Positions 55,986-63,912 of a stretch of DNA of 64,000 bases are shown in pieces. The DNA comes from Advenella alkanexedens. GTDB taxonomy: Bacteria; Pseudomonadota; Gammaproteobacteria; Burkholderiales; Burkholderiaceae_B. A program made the translations under genes and the position numbers. Numbering within the stretch: the stretch's first letter is position 1; each line of letters starts with the position of its first letter. Under the pieces are notes generated by a model. It saw nothing but the letters and a program-made list of their open reading frames with translations. It ran no database searches and was not told the DNA's origin. The stretch spans positions 124,001 to 188,000 of the forward strand of contig NZ_JAHSPR010000004.1 in assembly GCF_019132845.1 (NCBI RefSeq), in the 5' to 3' direction.

Positions 55986-57125
55986 TTATCTGAAACGGTT
56001 AGGGGAAATCAGTGCCGGATCGACTTTTTCTTTAAGCAATGTATCCGACAGGGGCTGGTTCAGGATTAATGCGCAGGCCAGCTCGGACACACCGGCAGAT
56101 GATTGAATCCCGTAACCGCCTTGCCCGGCCAGCCAGAAAAACCCTTCGGCAGTCTGGTCAAATCCCACTACCAGGTCCCCATCTTTGACGAATGAACGCA
56201 AACCGGCCCAAACATGATTGGGGCGACGAATTTTGAAAGTGGTGGCCTCTTCAATATAGTAAATCCCGGTGGCCACGTCCAGTTCCTCGGCCACTACATC
56301 CTGTGCTTCTACCGGATCAGCATTGGCCGGTGAGCCCAGCACCTGACCGGCATCGGGTTTGAAATAATATTGTTCACTAACGTCCACAACCATGGGCAAA
56401 GTCGTCAGATCAAGCCCTTCAGGCGCATCAAAGGTAAAAGCGGTACGACGGCAGGGTTGCAATCCCACTGGGGCAACGTTGCTTGCACGCGCAATGTGAT
56501 CAGCCCAGGCACCGGCTGCATTCACCAATGTTTTACATTGAAAACTTTCTCCGCTGGCCAGCTTAACCTGCCACTTGTCTTCAAGACGCTGGCATTGAAC
56601 AACTTCGGCATTGTTTTTCAGTTCCGCTCCATTTTTTCTCATTCCCTTCAGATACCCCTGGTGCAAAACATCCACATCGATATCTTCAGCATGACGCTCA
56701 AGCATCCCGCCATACAGCTGTTCTTTTTTCATGCACGGCGCCATTTCAACAATGGAGTCCGGATCAATAAACTCAACATTGGGCGATAGGGCCAACGCTT
56801 CGGCAAGCATGTTATCCAGTTCTTCTTTCTGATCTGGCCGTGCCACGTAAATGCAACCACGAGGATGCAAAACAGGCTGCTCGGTAAATCCGCTTGACTG
56901 GGCCTGCTCAAAAAAACCACGTCCGGCACGGGTTAATGCCTGGATCTGGGGTGTGCCATAGGTTTCCATAAACATGGCAGCAGAACGACCGGTTGAATGA
57001 TAACCGGGCTGTGATTCCCGTTCAAGCACCAACACGCGTACGTGTGGGGACAGACGATACGCAACCGAAGCACCGGCTATACCGGCACCGATAACAATGA
57101 CATCAAATTCATTTTCACTACTCAT
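55986..57125 (-). CDS. FAD-dependent oxidoreductase of the DAO (D-amino acid oxidase/DadA) family
   Basis: A 379-residue flavoprotein. The N-terminal FAD motif VIVIGAGIAGASVAYRLSP is at about residues 9-27, followed by the ERESQPGYHSTGRSAAMF element typical of DAO proteins, and the C-terminal FAD-contact WLAGQGGYGIQSSAGVSELAC. Likely oxidises an amine or amino acid (D-amino acid, glycine or similar); the electron acceptor is not evident. Not preceded by a signal peptide. An inverted repeat with a -10 box lies in its upstream region. Confidence 0.8.
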   Translation of the reverse strand: MSSENEFDVIVIGAGIAGASVAYRLSPHVRVLVLERESQPGYHSTGRSAAMFMETYGTPQIQALTRAGRGFFEQAQSSGFTEQPVLHPRGCIYVARPDQKEELDNMLAEALALSPNVEFIDPDSIVEMAPCMKKEQLYGGMLERHAEDIDVDVLHQGYLKGMRKNGAELKNNAEVVQCQRLEDKWQVKLASGESFQCKTLVNAAGAWADHIARASNVAPVGLQPCRRTAFTFDAPEGLDLTTLPMVVDVSEQYYFKPDAGQVLGSPANADPVEAQDVVAEELDVATGIYYIEEATTFKIRRPNHVWAGLRSFVKDGDLVVGFDQTAEGFFWLAGQGGYGIQSSAGVSELACALILNQPLSDTLLKEKVDPALISPNRFR

Positions 57126-57185
57126 GCTTTGAGCTCCAGAACAGGAAGGGTTATTATCAATATCGGTTTATTGATTCTGTTTTTC

Positions 57186-57218
57186 ATTATACCTATACGA
57201 AATTTTATACCGTATAGG
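57186..57218 (-). promoter_or_regulatory. Inverted repeat and -10 box before the FAD oxidoreductase
   Basis: CCTATACG (57192-57199) and CGTATAGG (57211-57218) form a perfect 8-bp inverted repeat with an 11-nt spacer; inside it TATACCGTATA is a smaller palindrome. A reverse-strand -10 TATAAT (57186-57191) directly abuts it, so the repeat would cover the -35. Operator for an unknown regulator, or part of a terminator for the preceding gene. Confidence 0.4.
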
Positions 57219-57226
57219 AAAAACAC

Positions 57227-57706
57227 TTATTGAAGCTGATTATCATCCAGAAAGTCCGGAATTGGCAACACTTCAATCCCCTCTTCCCGCAAAGCCTGTC
57301 GTTGCTCAGGCGTGGCGTTGCCACGAATCGCCCTGTCCTTCGCCTCGCCATAATGAATACGTCTTGCCTCTGAGGTGAATTGATCACCCACATCTTCGGT
57401 TTGTTTAACATAGGCCCGCAATTGTTGCATGACAGTGGCCTGTATTTTGGCCAGATCCTTGTCGGTAAGGCTTGCCGCTGCTTCTGTCACAGGCACCGGT
57501 GAGACCGTTTGCGCCTGCTTTGCTTTTTTAAGATGGGAAACATTCAGATGCGGGGCCGACAACATTTTACTGATTTTGGCGTTACCGCAGACAGGGCAGG
57601 TCAGAAGCCCCTTTTCCTGCTGTGAATCATAATCCTCGTGGGATGAGAACCAGCCCTCAAAGATATGTTGTGCCTCACATTGAAGATCAAAAACTTTCAA
57701 AGCCAT
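57227..57706 (-). CDS. DUF1178 family protein
   Basis: A 159-residue protein of DUF1178, common in alpha- and betaproteobacteria. It begins with VFDLQCEAQHIFEGWFSS and has a zinc-ribbon-like CPVC (about residues 37-40) with Cys10, so a bound metal is plausible. The C-terminal half (AIRGNATPEQRQALREEGIE) is the conserved family end. Function unknown. Followed by the FAD oxidoreductase gene on the same strand (101-bp gap). Confidence 0.85.
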   Translation of the reverse strand: MALKVFDLQCEAQHIFEGWFSSHEDYDSQQEKGLLTCPVCGNAKISKMLSAPHLNVSHLKKAKQAQTVSPVPVTEAAASLTDKDLAKIQATVMQQLRAYVKQTEDVGDQFTSEARRIHYGEAKDRAIRGNATPEQRQALREEGIEVLPIPDFLDDNQLQ

Positions 57707-57827
57707 AATTACCCGGTTAAAAATAAACTTGCTTGCATACCTGTCATGATAACGCTTATTTTGAAAACACGTACCACGCCTGGGCGCCAGAAGCCATGCG
57801 CAGGATCACTGAAGAAAGCCGTTTTCC

Positions 57828-58919
57828 CTATAACCAGCCTGATTTTTTAAAACGCCAGTACAGATAAGCACAGACACCAAACATCAGCACCAGCACAAAA
57901 GGATAACCCAAAGACCAATCCAGTTCAGGCATATCCCTGAAGTTCATGCCGTAAATACCGGCAATTGCCGTAGGTACCGCCAAAATGGCAGCCCAGGCAG
58001 CCAGCCTTTTGGCAATATCAGTTTGGTTGTTTTGCCCAATCATCATGCCCGCCTCAAAAGCAAACGCCAGGGCTTCACGCAAGGAGTTGATCTGCTCCAC
58101 CAAACGTGCCACACGATCTGAAACGATACTGAAATTTGAACGGGAATCCATTTCCACCACATCGATCCGTACCAATGACAGTTTACGGCAAATTTCTATC
58201 ATGGGAGAAATGGCCGTATGAACCCTTAGCAAATCGCGTCGCTGTTTATACAATTTGCGAATATCACTTTCCTTAAGCCCTTGCAGCAGCATTTGATGCT
58301 CTGACTGCTCAACTTCATATTCCAGTCTGGTGGTTAAGTGAGTATAGCTGTCAGCCAGCACATCCAGAATTTCAGCCGCCACATAATCACTTCCCCGGGC
58401 AATCAAGTCGGGCCATCCTTCCAGCCTTTCCCGAAGAGAACTATTGGACAGGGCATCGCCACGCCGGACCGTTAGCAGAAAACCAATCCCGAAAATAATC
58501 TGCATTTCGCCAAAAACCGGTTTTTTACTGTTTTCTTTAGTCACCGTCATAGCCACAATCTGGATATACTCCCCATAATCAATCATTTTGGGACGCCCAT
58601 GTTTTTTAATAATTTCTTCCGTGGCGTCCGCACTTAGTGACAGCTGCCTGCAAATATGCTGCAACTCGTCATTAGTGGGATTTTTCAGGCCAACCCACAA
58701 CAGGCGGCTGGGGTCTTTGACATAACCCGAAATCTGGTCTATGGTCATCTCACCAAGACGCCTGCCATGCTCATATTCAACTGAAGCAACGACAGATGCC
58801 GCCGATGATTTTTCAGCAGATTTTGGATCAGGTTTCACTGCAGACTTTGAATTGGCTTTAACGCCCGGCACCCCTGCAACAGGTTTTGTTGACGCATTCA
58901 CTGTTTCTTCAACTGTCAT
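57828..58919 (-). CDS. corA: CorA-type magnesium/cobalt channel
   Basis: A 363-residue inner-membrane channel for Mg2+/Co2+. A long cytoplasmic domain ends in two membrane helices; the pore motif YGMN with GMN at residues about 324-326 lies between them and the C-terminus ends in basic KKSGWL. Family length is about 315; the extra ~45 N-terminal residues are Ala/Lys/Pro/Ser-rich and probably disordered. ATG at 58919 is preferred to 58937 because CAGGAGG precedes it, but this ribosome-binding site is buried in a perfect 9-bp hairpin. Confidence 0.93.
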   Translation of the reverse strand: MTVEETVNASTKPVAGVPGVKANSKSAVKPDPKSAEKSSAASVVASVEYEHGRRLGEMTIDQISGYVKDPSRLLWVGLKNPTNDELQHICRQLSLSADATEEIIKKHGRPKMIDYGEYIQIVAMTVTKENSKKPVFGEMQIIFGIGFLLTVRRGDALSNSSLRERLEGWPDLIARGSDYVAAEILDVLADSYTHLTTRLEYEVEQSEHQMLLQGLKESDIRKLYKQRRDLLRVHTAISPMIEICRKLSLVRIDVVEMDSRSNFSIVSDRVARLVEQINSLREALAFAFEAGMMIGQNNQTDIAKRLAAWAAILAVPTAIAGIYGMNFRDMPELDWSLGYPFVLVLMFGVCAYLYWRFKKSGWL

Positions 58920-58922
58920 GAT

Positions 58923-58947
58923 TCCCTCCTGTGACATTCAGGAGGGA
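58923..58947 (-). promoter_or_regulatory. Hairpin burying the corA ribosome-binding site
   Basis: In the mRNA TCCCTCCTG (reverse complement of 58939-58947) pairs fully with CAGGAGGGA (58923-58931) around a 7-nt loop, 3 nt before the corA ATG. The 5' arm is itself an anti-Shine-Dalgarno-like CCCTCCT. This would block ribosome access unless opened. Confidence 0.6.
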
Positions 58948-58968
58948 TCATACCATTAGCCCAGATAC

Positions 58969-60123
58969 TTAATGGTAATCAACCAGGCTGCGGGCAATCA
59001 GCATGCGCTGGATCTCGCTGGTACCTTCATAAATTTGCGTAATACGGGCATCACGGTAATAACGCTGAACCGGATAATCTTCCAGATAACCGTAACCACC
59101 ATGTATCTGAATGGCCATTGAGCAGACTTTCTCCGCCATTTCAGAGGCCATCAATTTGGCCTGGGCCGCTTCGTTAAGGCATGGGATACCTCGATCTTTA
59201 AGGGAAGCCGCATTAAGAACCATCAAGCGGGCAGCATTGATTTGGGTATGCATATCTGCCAGCATATTGGCAATACTTTGATGCGCCAGCAGGTTTTTGC
59301 CAAACTGCTCACGTTCCTGCGCATATTTAAGAGCGGCCTCAAACGCGGCACGGGCAATGCCTACTGCCTGGGCACCTATGCCAATCCGGCCATTTTCAAG
59401 ATTGGACAGGGCAATCGACAGGCCCTTGCCCCTTTCACCCAACAAATGATTTTCTGGAATGGTGCAGTTTTCAAGGGTAATGGCACAGGTATCTGATGCC
59501 CGAATACCCATTTTATGCTCCACCCGACTGACACTGAAACCGGCGGTATCGGTGGGCACCAGAAAGGCGGAAAGCCCTTTCTTGCCCAGATCGGGATCAG
59601 TCACGGCAAAAATAATGGCGATCCTGGCACGCTTGCCGTTGGTCACGAATTGCTTGGCGCCATTCAGTATCCATTTCCCATCTTGCAGGATGGCACGGGT
59701 TTTCAGGTTATGAGCCTCCGAACCGGCCTGCGGTTCGGTAAGACAAAAACTGCCGATCGCCCGGCCCGAGGCCATGTCTGGCAACCACTGCCTTTTCTGC
59801 TCATCGTTACCCGCATTCAACAAGGTGCCACAACCCACTGAATTATGCACACTCATCATGGTACCGGTTGCCGCATCTGCTGCAGAAATTTCCTCAATCG
59901 CCAACGCATAGGAAACGTAATCGGACAGTGAACCTCCCCACTCTTCGGGTACCACCATCCCCATCAGGCCCAAGTCCCCCATTTTTTCAATGATGGCATC
60001 GTCTATCCAGCCCTCTTTTTCCCACTGTTCTGCCCTGGGGGCTATTTCATTTTGCGCAAAATCGCGAGCCATGTCACGAATCATGCTTTGTTCTTCGCTT
60101 AATGCGGTATTAAACATTCCCAT
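58969..60123 (-). CDS. Short-chain/isobutyryl-type acyl-CoA dehydrogenase
   Basis: A 384-residue flavoprotein that oxidises an acyl-CoA to the enoyl-CoA. FAD/substrate loop [19 protein letters not shown] (about residue 125-143), [20 protein letters not shown] with FAD-contacting Arg, and the catalytic Glu in [15 protein letters not shown] near the C-terminus are all intact. Adjacent mmsB suggests isobutyryl-CoA in valine breakdown. Starts 60 bp after mmsB on the same strand; ribosome-binding site AAGGA. Confidence 0.9.
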   Translation of the reverse strand: MGMFNTALSEEQSMIRDMARDFAQNEIAPRAEQWEKEGWIDDAIIEKMGDLGLMGMVVPEEWGGSLSDYVSYALAIEEISAADAATGTMMSVHNSVGCGTLLNAGNDEQKRQWLPDMASGRAIGSFCLTEPQAGSEAHNLKTRAILQDGKWILNGAKQFVTNGKRARIAIIFAVTDPDLGKKGLSAFLVPTDTAGFSVSRVEHKMGIRASDTCAITLENCTIPENHLLGERGKGLSIALSNLENGRIGIGAQAVGIARAAFEAALKYAQEREQFGKNLLAHQSIANMLADMHTQINAARLMVLNAASLKDRGIPCLNEAAQAKLMASEMAEKVCSMAIQIHGGYGYLEDYPVQRYYRDARITQIYEGTSEIQRMLIARSLVDYH

Positions 60124-60183
60124 TCATTCCTTACTGTTACCCTGTCATTACCGTTTCTGAGCCAACCCAGACAGCGGTTCTGT

Positions 60184-61071
60184 TTACTGATTGGAAAAAA
60201 GCTTGATAATGCCTGAAAAATCCAGTTTCCCATGCCCTTGGGAACTGAATGTTTGATACAACTGCTGGGCGGCAGCGCCCATGACCACAGGAACTTTGGC
60301 AGCACGGGCCGCCTCGGTGGCAAGCCCCAGATCCTTCAGCATTAAGTCTGCACCAAATCCACCCGCATAACCCTTTGAAGCAGGCGCCGTTTCCACGACA
60401 CCCGGATAAGGGTTGTAAACCTCGGTGCTCCAGCAACGGCCCGAAGAGGTATTGATGATACCTGCCAGCACTTTAGGGTCCATGCCCAGGGAGACCCCCA
60501 GATTCATGGCTTCGGCGGCACCAATCATGGAGATGCCCAACAACATGTTATTGGCCACCTTGGCCACCTGACCATTACCGGCGCCACCGCAGTACACAAT
60601 ATTTTTACCCATGGCCTGCAACACGGGCCGTGCCTTTTCAAACACGGCTTCATCGCCGCCCACCATGAAAGTCAAGGTACCGGCCTGCGCCCCTCCCGTG
60701 CCACCGGAAACCGGGGCATCCAGCATGTCATTGCCTTGGGCGGCCGCCTGGGCAGCCACTTCACGGGCGGTTTGCGGATCTATGGTGGAAGAGTCTATGA
60801 GCAACACCTGTTTGCCAACGGCTGCCAGTACCCCTTCATCACCCAGATAAACCTGTTTTACATGAACCGAAGCGGGCAACATGGTTATTAATATATCGAT
60901 TTCCTGCCTGGCTACCTGTGCAGGCGAACTTTCACGGCTGGCTCCTGCCGCTTCCAGCATTTGCACCGCCGACTCAACCAAGTCATAAACATAAACATGA
61001 TGACCCGCTTTCAGCAAATTAAGCGCCATGGGGGCACCCATGTTGCCCAGACCAATAAATCCGATATTCAT
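60184..61071 (-). CDS. mmsB: 3-hydroxyisobutyrate dehydrogenase
   Basis: A 295-residue NAD-dependent beta-hydroxyacid dehydrogenase of valine catabolism. N-terminal IGFIGLGNMGAPMALNLLKA binds NAD, DAPVSGGTGGAQAGTLTFMVGG (described from about residue 117) is the substrate-site signature, and GNGQVAKVANNML carries the catalytic Lys. SSGRCWSTEVYNP is the C-terminal helix region specific to HIBADH rather than to tartronate semialdehyde reductase. Ribosome-binding site GGAG. First of a pair with the acyl-CoA dehydrogenase gene. Confidence 0.92.
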   Translation of the reverse strand: MNIGFIGLGNMGAPMALNLLKAGHHVYVYDLVESAVQMLEAAGASRESSPAQVARQEIDILITMLPASVHVKQVYLGDEGVLAAVGKQVLLIDSSTIDPQTAREVAAQAAAQGNDMLDAPVSGGTGGAQAGTLTFMVGGDEAVFEKARPVLQAMGKNIVYCGGAGNGQVAKVANNMLLGISMIGAAEAMNLGVSLGMDPKVLAGIINTSSGRCWSTEVYNPYPGVVETAPASKGYAGGFGADLMLKDLGLATEAARAAKVPVVMGAAAQQLYQTFSSQGHGKLDFSGIIKLFSNQ

Positions 61072-61112
61072 GTAAGTCTCCGTGTATTACTGTTTTATTT
61101 TTGAATAAATGA

Positions 61113-61129
61113 AGTATGACAACCATACT
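61113..61129. promoter_or_regulatory. Inverted repeat upstream of mmsB
   Basis: AGTATG-ACAAC-CATACT, a perfect 6-bp inverted repeat with 5-nt spacer. On the reverse strand its centre contains TTGTCA, a -35-like hexamer 42-47 bp before the mmsB start. Possible operator; no regulator gene is adjacent. Confidence 0.3.
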
Positions 61130-61222
61130 GAGAATATGCGTTACAGACTGTCATTTTAAAGACGTTTTTCCATCATTTCGGGAAACCTGACTGCTTGCGG
61201 GAAAGCACCAATACCGACACCG

Positions 61223-61256
61223 GTTCCCATGCGAAGCATGGGAACGTGGATTTTTT
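61223..61256 (+). repeat. REP-like hairpin between mmsB and the hydroxyacid dehydrogenase gene
   Basis: Perfect 10-bp stem GTTCCCATGC/GCATGGGAAC with a 3-nt GAA loop, then GTGGA and six T on the forward strand. The arms resemble the TTCCCAyGC..GCrTGGGAA REP/BIME-type repeats found in several proteobacteria. Only one copy is present in this window. It could also act as a forward-strand terminator. Confidence 0.5.
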
Positions 61257-61296
61257 CTTACTTAAACTTTCCAGCCTGCACTGTCCACACACCCAA

Positions 61297-62238
61297 TCAC
61301 ACCACTCTGCTCAGCATCTTCCCATCATGAAAAAAACCATCCAGATTATCAATCACCCGTTGCGACATGCGTGCACGGGTTTCCACCGTGGCACTGCCCA
61401 CATGCGGCATCAGCACGACATTGTCCATCTTCAGCAAAGCCTCGGGAACATAGGGCTCGTTTTCAAAAACATCCAATGCGGCAGCGCCCAGACGCCCTTC
61501 CTGCAAGGCCTTGATCATCGCCACCTCATCAATGACCGTTCCGCGTGAAACGTTAATCAGCAAACCTTTCGGTCCCAGGGCGCTCATGATTTCATCGTTG
61601 ATCAGGTGATGGGTGCTTGGCCCGCCAATACAGATGATGATTAAAAAATCACTCCATTGTGCCAATGCTTTCAATGACGGCTCATAGCGATAAGGCACGC
61701 CCTGCTTTTCAGAGCGGTTATGGTAACGAATCTCGCAATCGAACCCGCTTAAACGTTTGGCAATGACCTGACCGATATTGCCCAGGCCAACAATACCCGC
61801 TTTTTTACCCGATACACTATGGGTCAGCGGAAAGTCTTCTGTTGTCCAGCAGCCTTCACGCACAAAACGATCAGCCCGAACCAGACCGCGCGCCGCCCCC
61901 AATAAGAGTGTCATGGCGGTATCTGCCACGCAATCATTCAGGACATCCGGTGTATTGCCCAGTTGAATGCCGCGTCGTTTCAGCTCGACGGCATCAATCG
62001 AGTCATAACCCACCCCAAAACTGCTAACCACTTTTAGTTGAGGCAAGTAATCCAGCCACTCATTCCTGAAACCATATTTGGCTGAGGTAACGGCAGCCAC
62101 GCATCCCTGCCCGTGTGCTTTCAGGGCTTCAATGGCGTTTTCCTGCTCCCACAACCTGAGGACATCATAATTATTCTCAAGATGCTGACTAACCAGCAAT
62201 GGTGCTGGCCCAACCTGTAACACACGATGTTTGGTCAT
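61297..62238 (-). CDS. D-2-hydroxyacid dehydrogenase
   Basis: A 313-residue NAD(P)-dependent dehydrogenase of the 2-hydroxyacid family (glyoxylate/hydroxypyruvate reductase type). The Rossmann motif IVGLGNIGQVIAKRL (about residues 148-162), the signature LINVSRGTVIDEVAMIKAL, the catalytic Arg in that loop, Glu in FENEP and His in LMPHVGSAT are visible. Probably reduces hydroxypyruvate, glyoxylate or another 2-oxoacid. GGAG ribosome-binding site. Monocistronic, 169 bp from divergent lysC. Confidence 0.88.
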   Translation of the reverse strand: MTKHRVLQVGPAPLLVSQHLENNYDVLRLWEQENAIEALKAHGQGCVAAVTSAKYGFRNEWLDYLPQLKVVSSFGVGYDSIDAVELKRRGIQLGNTPDVLNDCVADTAMTLLLGAARGLVRADRFVREGCWTTEDFPLTHSVSGKKAGIVGLGNIGQVIAKRLSGFDCEIRYHNRSEKQGVPYRYEPSLKALAQWSDFLIIICIGGPSTHHLINDEIMSALGPKGLLINVSRGTVIDEVAMIKALQEGRLGAAALDVFENEPYVPEALLKMDNVVLMPHVGSATVETRARMSQRVIDNLDGFFHDGKMLSRVV

Positions 62239-62406
62239 TATTTCTGTCTCCTCACGGTGGCGGCACCCCAGGTAAACGCACCGATAATATCCAACGTTGG
62301 CAATAATAAAGCACTCATTTTAAAAAAAATATAACAATTCATCTAACTCGTTGTAGAATATCAGGTTTTAGGCTCAATTCAGGGCAAACTTACTTCAATC
62401 ATCAAG

Positions 62407-63681
62407 ATGTCTCTATTCGTCCATAAATACGGTGGCACCTCCATGGGTTCCATCGAACGCATTCAAAATGTTGCGAAACGTGTCGCCAAATGGCATGCAG
62501 AAGGCCATCAGGTAGTTGTGGTTCCTTCAGCCATGTCAGGCGAAACCAACCGTTTGCTTGGCCTGGCCAAGGAACTGTCAGAAACCCCCGATCCTCGTGA
62601 AGTCGATATGCTTGCCTCAACAGGCGAGCAAGCCAGCAGCGCCCTGCTGGCCATGGCATTGCTGGCACAGGGCGTTCCTGCACGCAGCTACACCGGCTGG
62701 CAGGTTCCTGTCAAAACAGACAGCGCTTTCGGCAAGGCCCGTATCACCTCTATCGATGACCAGCGCGTTCGCGCAGACCTGGACGCAGGCAAAGTGGTTA
62801 TTGTGACCGGCTTTCAGGGCATAGACCCCGATGGTCATATTACAACGCTCGGACGTGGTGGCTCAGACACCTCGGCCGTTGCCATGGCTGCTGCCCTGAA
62901 AGCCGATGAGTGCCTGATTTTCACGGACGTGGATGGTGTTTATACAACAGATCCACGTGTTGTTCCCGAAGCGCGCCGCATGAATGTGGTGTCATTCGAA
63001 GAAATGCTTGAAATGGCATCACTGGGCTCAAAAGTACTCCAGATCCGCTCTGTCGAGTTCGCCGGTAAATATAAAGTTCCGGTTCGTGTCCTGTCATCGT
63101 TAACCGACCCCTTAATTTCGCTCGAAGAAGAAAAAAATTCGGGAACCCTTATTACTTTCGAGGAAGATTCAAAAATGGAAGCAGCAGTAGTTTCTGGTAT
63201 CGCCTTCAGCCGCGATGAAGCAAAAATCACGCTTTTGGGCGTACCTGATAAACCAGGCGTTGCCTTTGCCATTCTGGGCCCTGTTGCCGATGCCAACATC
63301 GACATCGACATGATCATCCAGAATCAGTCTGTTGATGGCACCACAGACTTCTCTTTCACTGTCAATCGCAACGACTTCAAACGCACCCTGGACGTTATTC
63401 AAAAAACCATCGTGCCCAATACCGGTGCCCGCGAAGTCATCACCGATGAAAAAGTCTGCAAGGTATCCATCGTTGGTATTGGCATGCGCTCACACGCCGG
63501 TGTCGCCAGCCTGATGTTCCGCACCCTGGCCGAGGAAGGCGTTAACATCCAGATGATCAGCACCAGTGAAATCAAGACTTCCGTACTGATTCAGGACAAA
63601 TACATGGAGCTGGCCGTTCGTGCCCTGCACAAGGCATTTGGCCTGGATGGCAACCCAGCCGAAACCGCTGTTGAAGAGTAA
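62407..63681 (+). CDS. lysC: Aspartate kinase (two ACT domains)
   Basis: A 424-residue enzyme phosphorylating aspartate, first step to lysine, threonine, methionine and diaminopimelate. Kinase domain: VHKYGGTSMGSIERI near the start, TGFQGIDPDGHITTLGRGGSDTSA's glycine-rich loop (about 137-160) and TDVDGVYTTDPRVV. Two C-terminal ACT domains (about 265-340 and 345-415) bind the feedback inhibitor; monofunctional type II-like length. A weak promoter (ATAACA/TAGAAT, 17-bp spacing, -10 at 62354-62359) lies upstream. Followed by a 32-bp palindrome and tRNA-Ser. Confidence 0.95.
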   Translation: MSLFVHKYGGTSMGSIERIQNVAKRVAKWHAEGHQVVVVPSAMSGETNRLLGLAKELSETPDPREVDMLASTGEQASSALLAMALLAQGVPARSYTGWQVPVKTDSAFGKARITSIDDQRVRADLDAGKVVIVTGFQGIDPDGHITTLGRGGSDTSAVAMAAALKADECLIFTDVDGVYTTDPRVVPEARRMNVVSFEEMLEMASLGSKVLQIRSVEFAGKYKVPVRVLSSLTDPLISLEEEKNSGTLITFEEDSKMEAAVVSGIAFSRDEAKITLLGVPDKPGVAFAILGPVADANIDIDMIIQNQSVDGTTDFSFTVNRNDFKRTLDVIQKTIVPNTGAREVITDEKVCKVSIVGIGMRSHAGVASLMFRTLAEEGVNIQMISTSEIKTSVLIQDKYMELAVRALHKAFGLDGNPAETAVEE

Positions 63682-63689
63682 ATGGGGAA

Positions 63690-63721
63690 AAATGCTGTTT
63701 TTTAGCTAAAAAACAGCATTT
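63690..63721. repeat. Perfect 32-bp palindrome after lysC
   Basis: Two 16-bp arms without a loop; the left arm is AAATGCTGTTTTTTAG. Located 9 bp after the lysC stop. Probably the lysC terminator (possibly with looping at the central AGCT), but the T run lies inside the stem. Confidence 0.7.
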
Positions 63722-63734
63722 CCAATACAAACAG

Positions 63735-63764
63735 TTGACAGAAGTAAACTATATTAGTTAGAAT
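63735..63764 (+). promoter_or_regulatory. Promoter of tRNA-Ser
   Basis: Perfect -35 TTGACA (63735-63740) and -10 TAGAAT (63759-63764), 18-bp spacing, start near 63771, six bases before the tRNA. Confidence 0.75.
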
Positions 63765-63776
63765 CCTTTTTTCTTT

Positions 63777-63869
63777 GGAGATGTGGCCGAGAGGTTGAAG
63801 GTACTCCCCTGCTAAGGGAGCATGCGGCTTATACCCGCATCGAGGGTTCGAATCCCTCCATCTCCGCCA
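63777..63869 (+). tRNA. tRNA-Ser (GCT anticodon)
   Basis: A 93-nt class II tRNA with long variable arm and encoded CCA. Acceptor stem GGAGATG pairs with CATCTCC; anticodon loop is CTGCTAA (GCT, reading AGC/AGU); variable arm stem GCATGCGGCTTATACCCGCATC-like GATGCGG pairing is present (described, 63820-63841); T loop GGTTCGAATCC. Own promoter and terminator. Confidence 0.96.
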
Positions 63870-63878
63870 AAGATACTG

Positions 63879-63912
63879 AAAAGCCCTTGAATTTATTTCA
63901 AGGGCTTTTTTT
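63879..63912 (+). terminator. Terminator of tRNA-Ser
   Basis: 13-bp stem AAAAGCCCTTGAA/TTCAAGGGCTTTT around a short AT loop followed by T residues. Bases 63913-64000 show no gene I can support. Confidence 0.88.
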
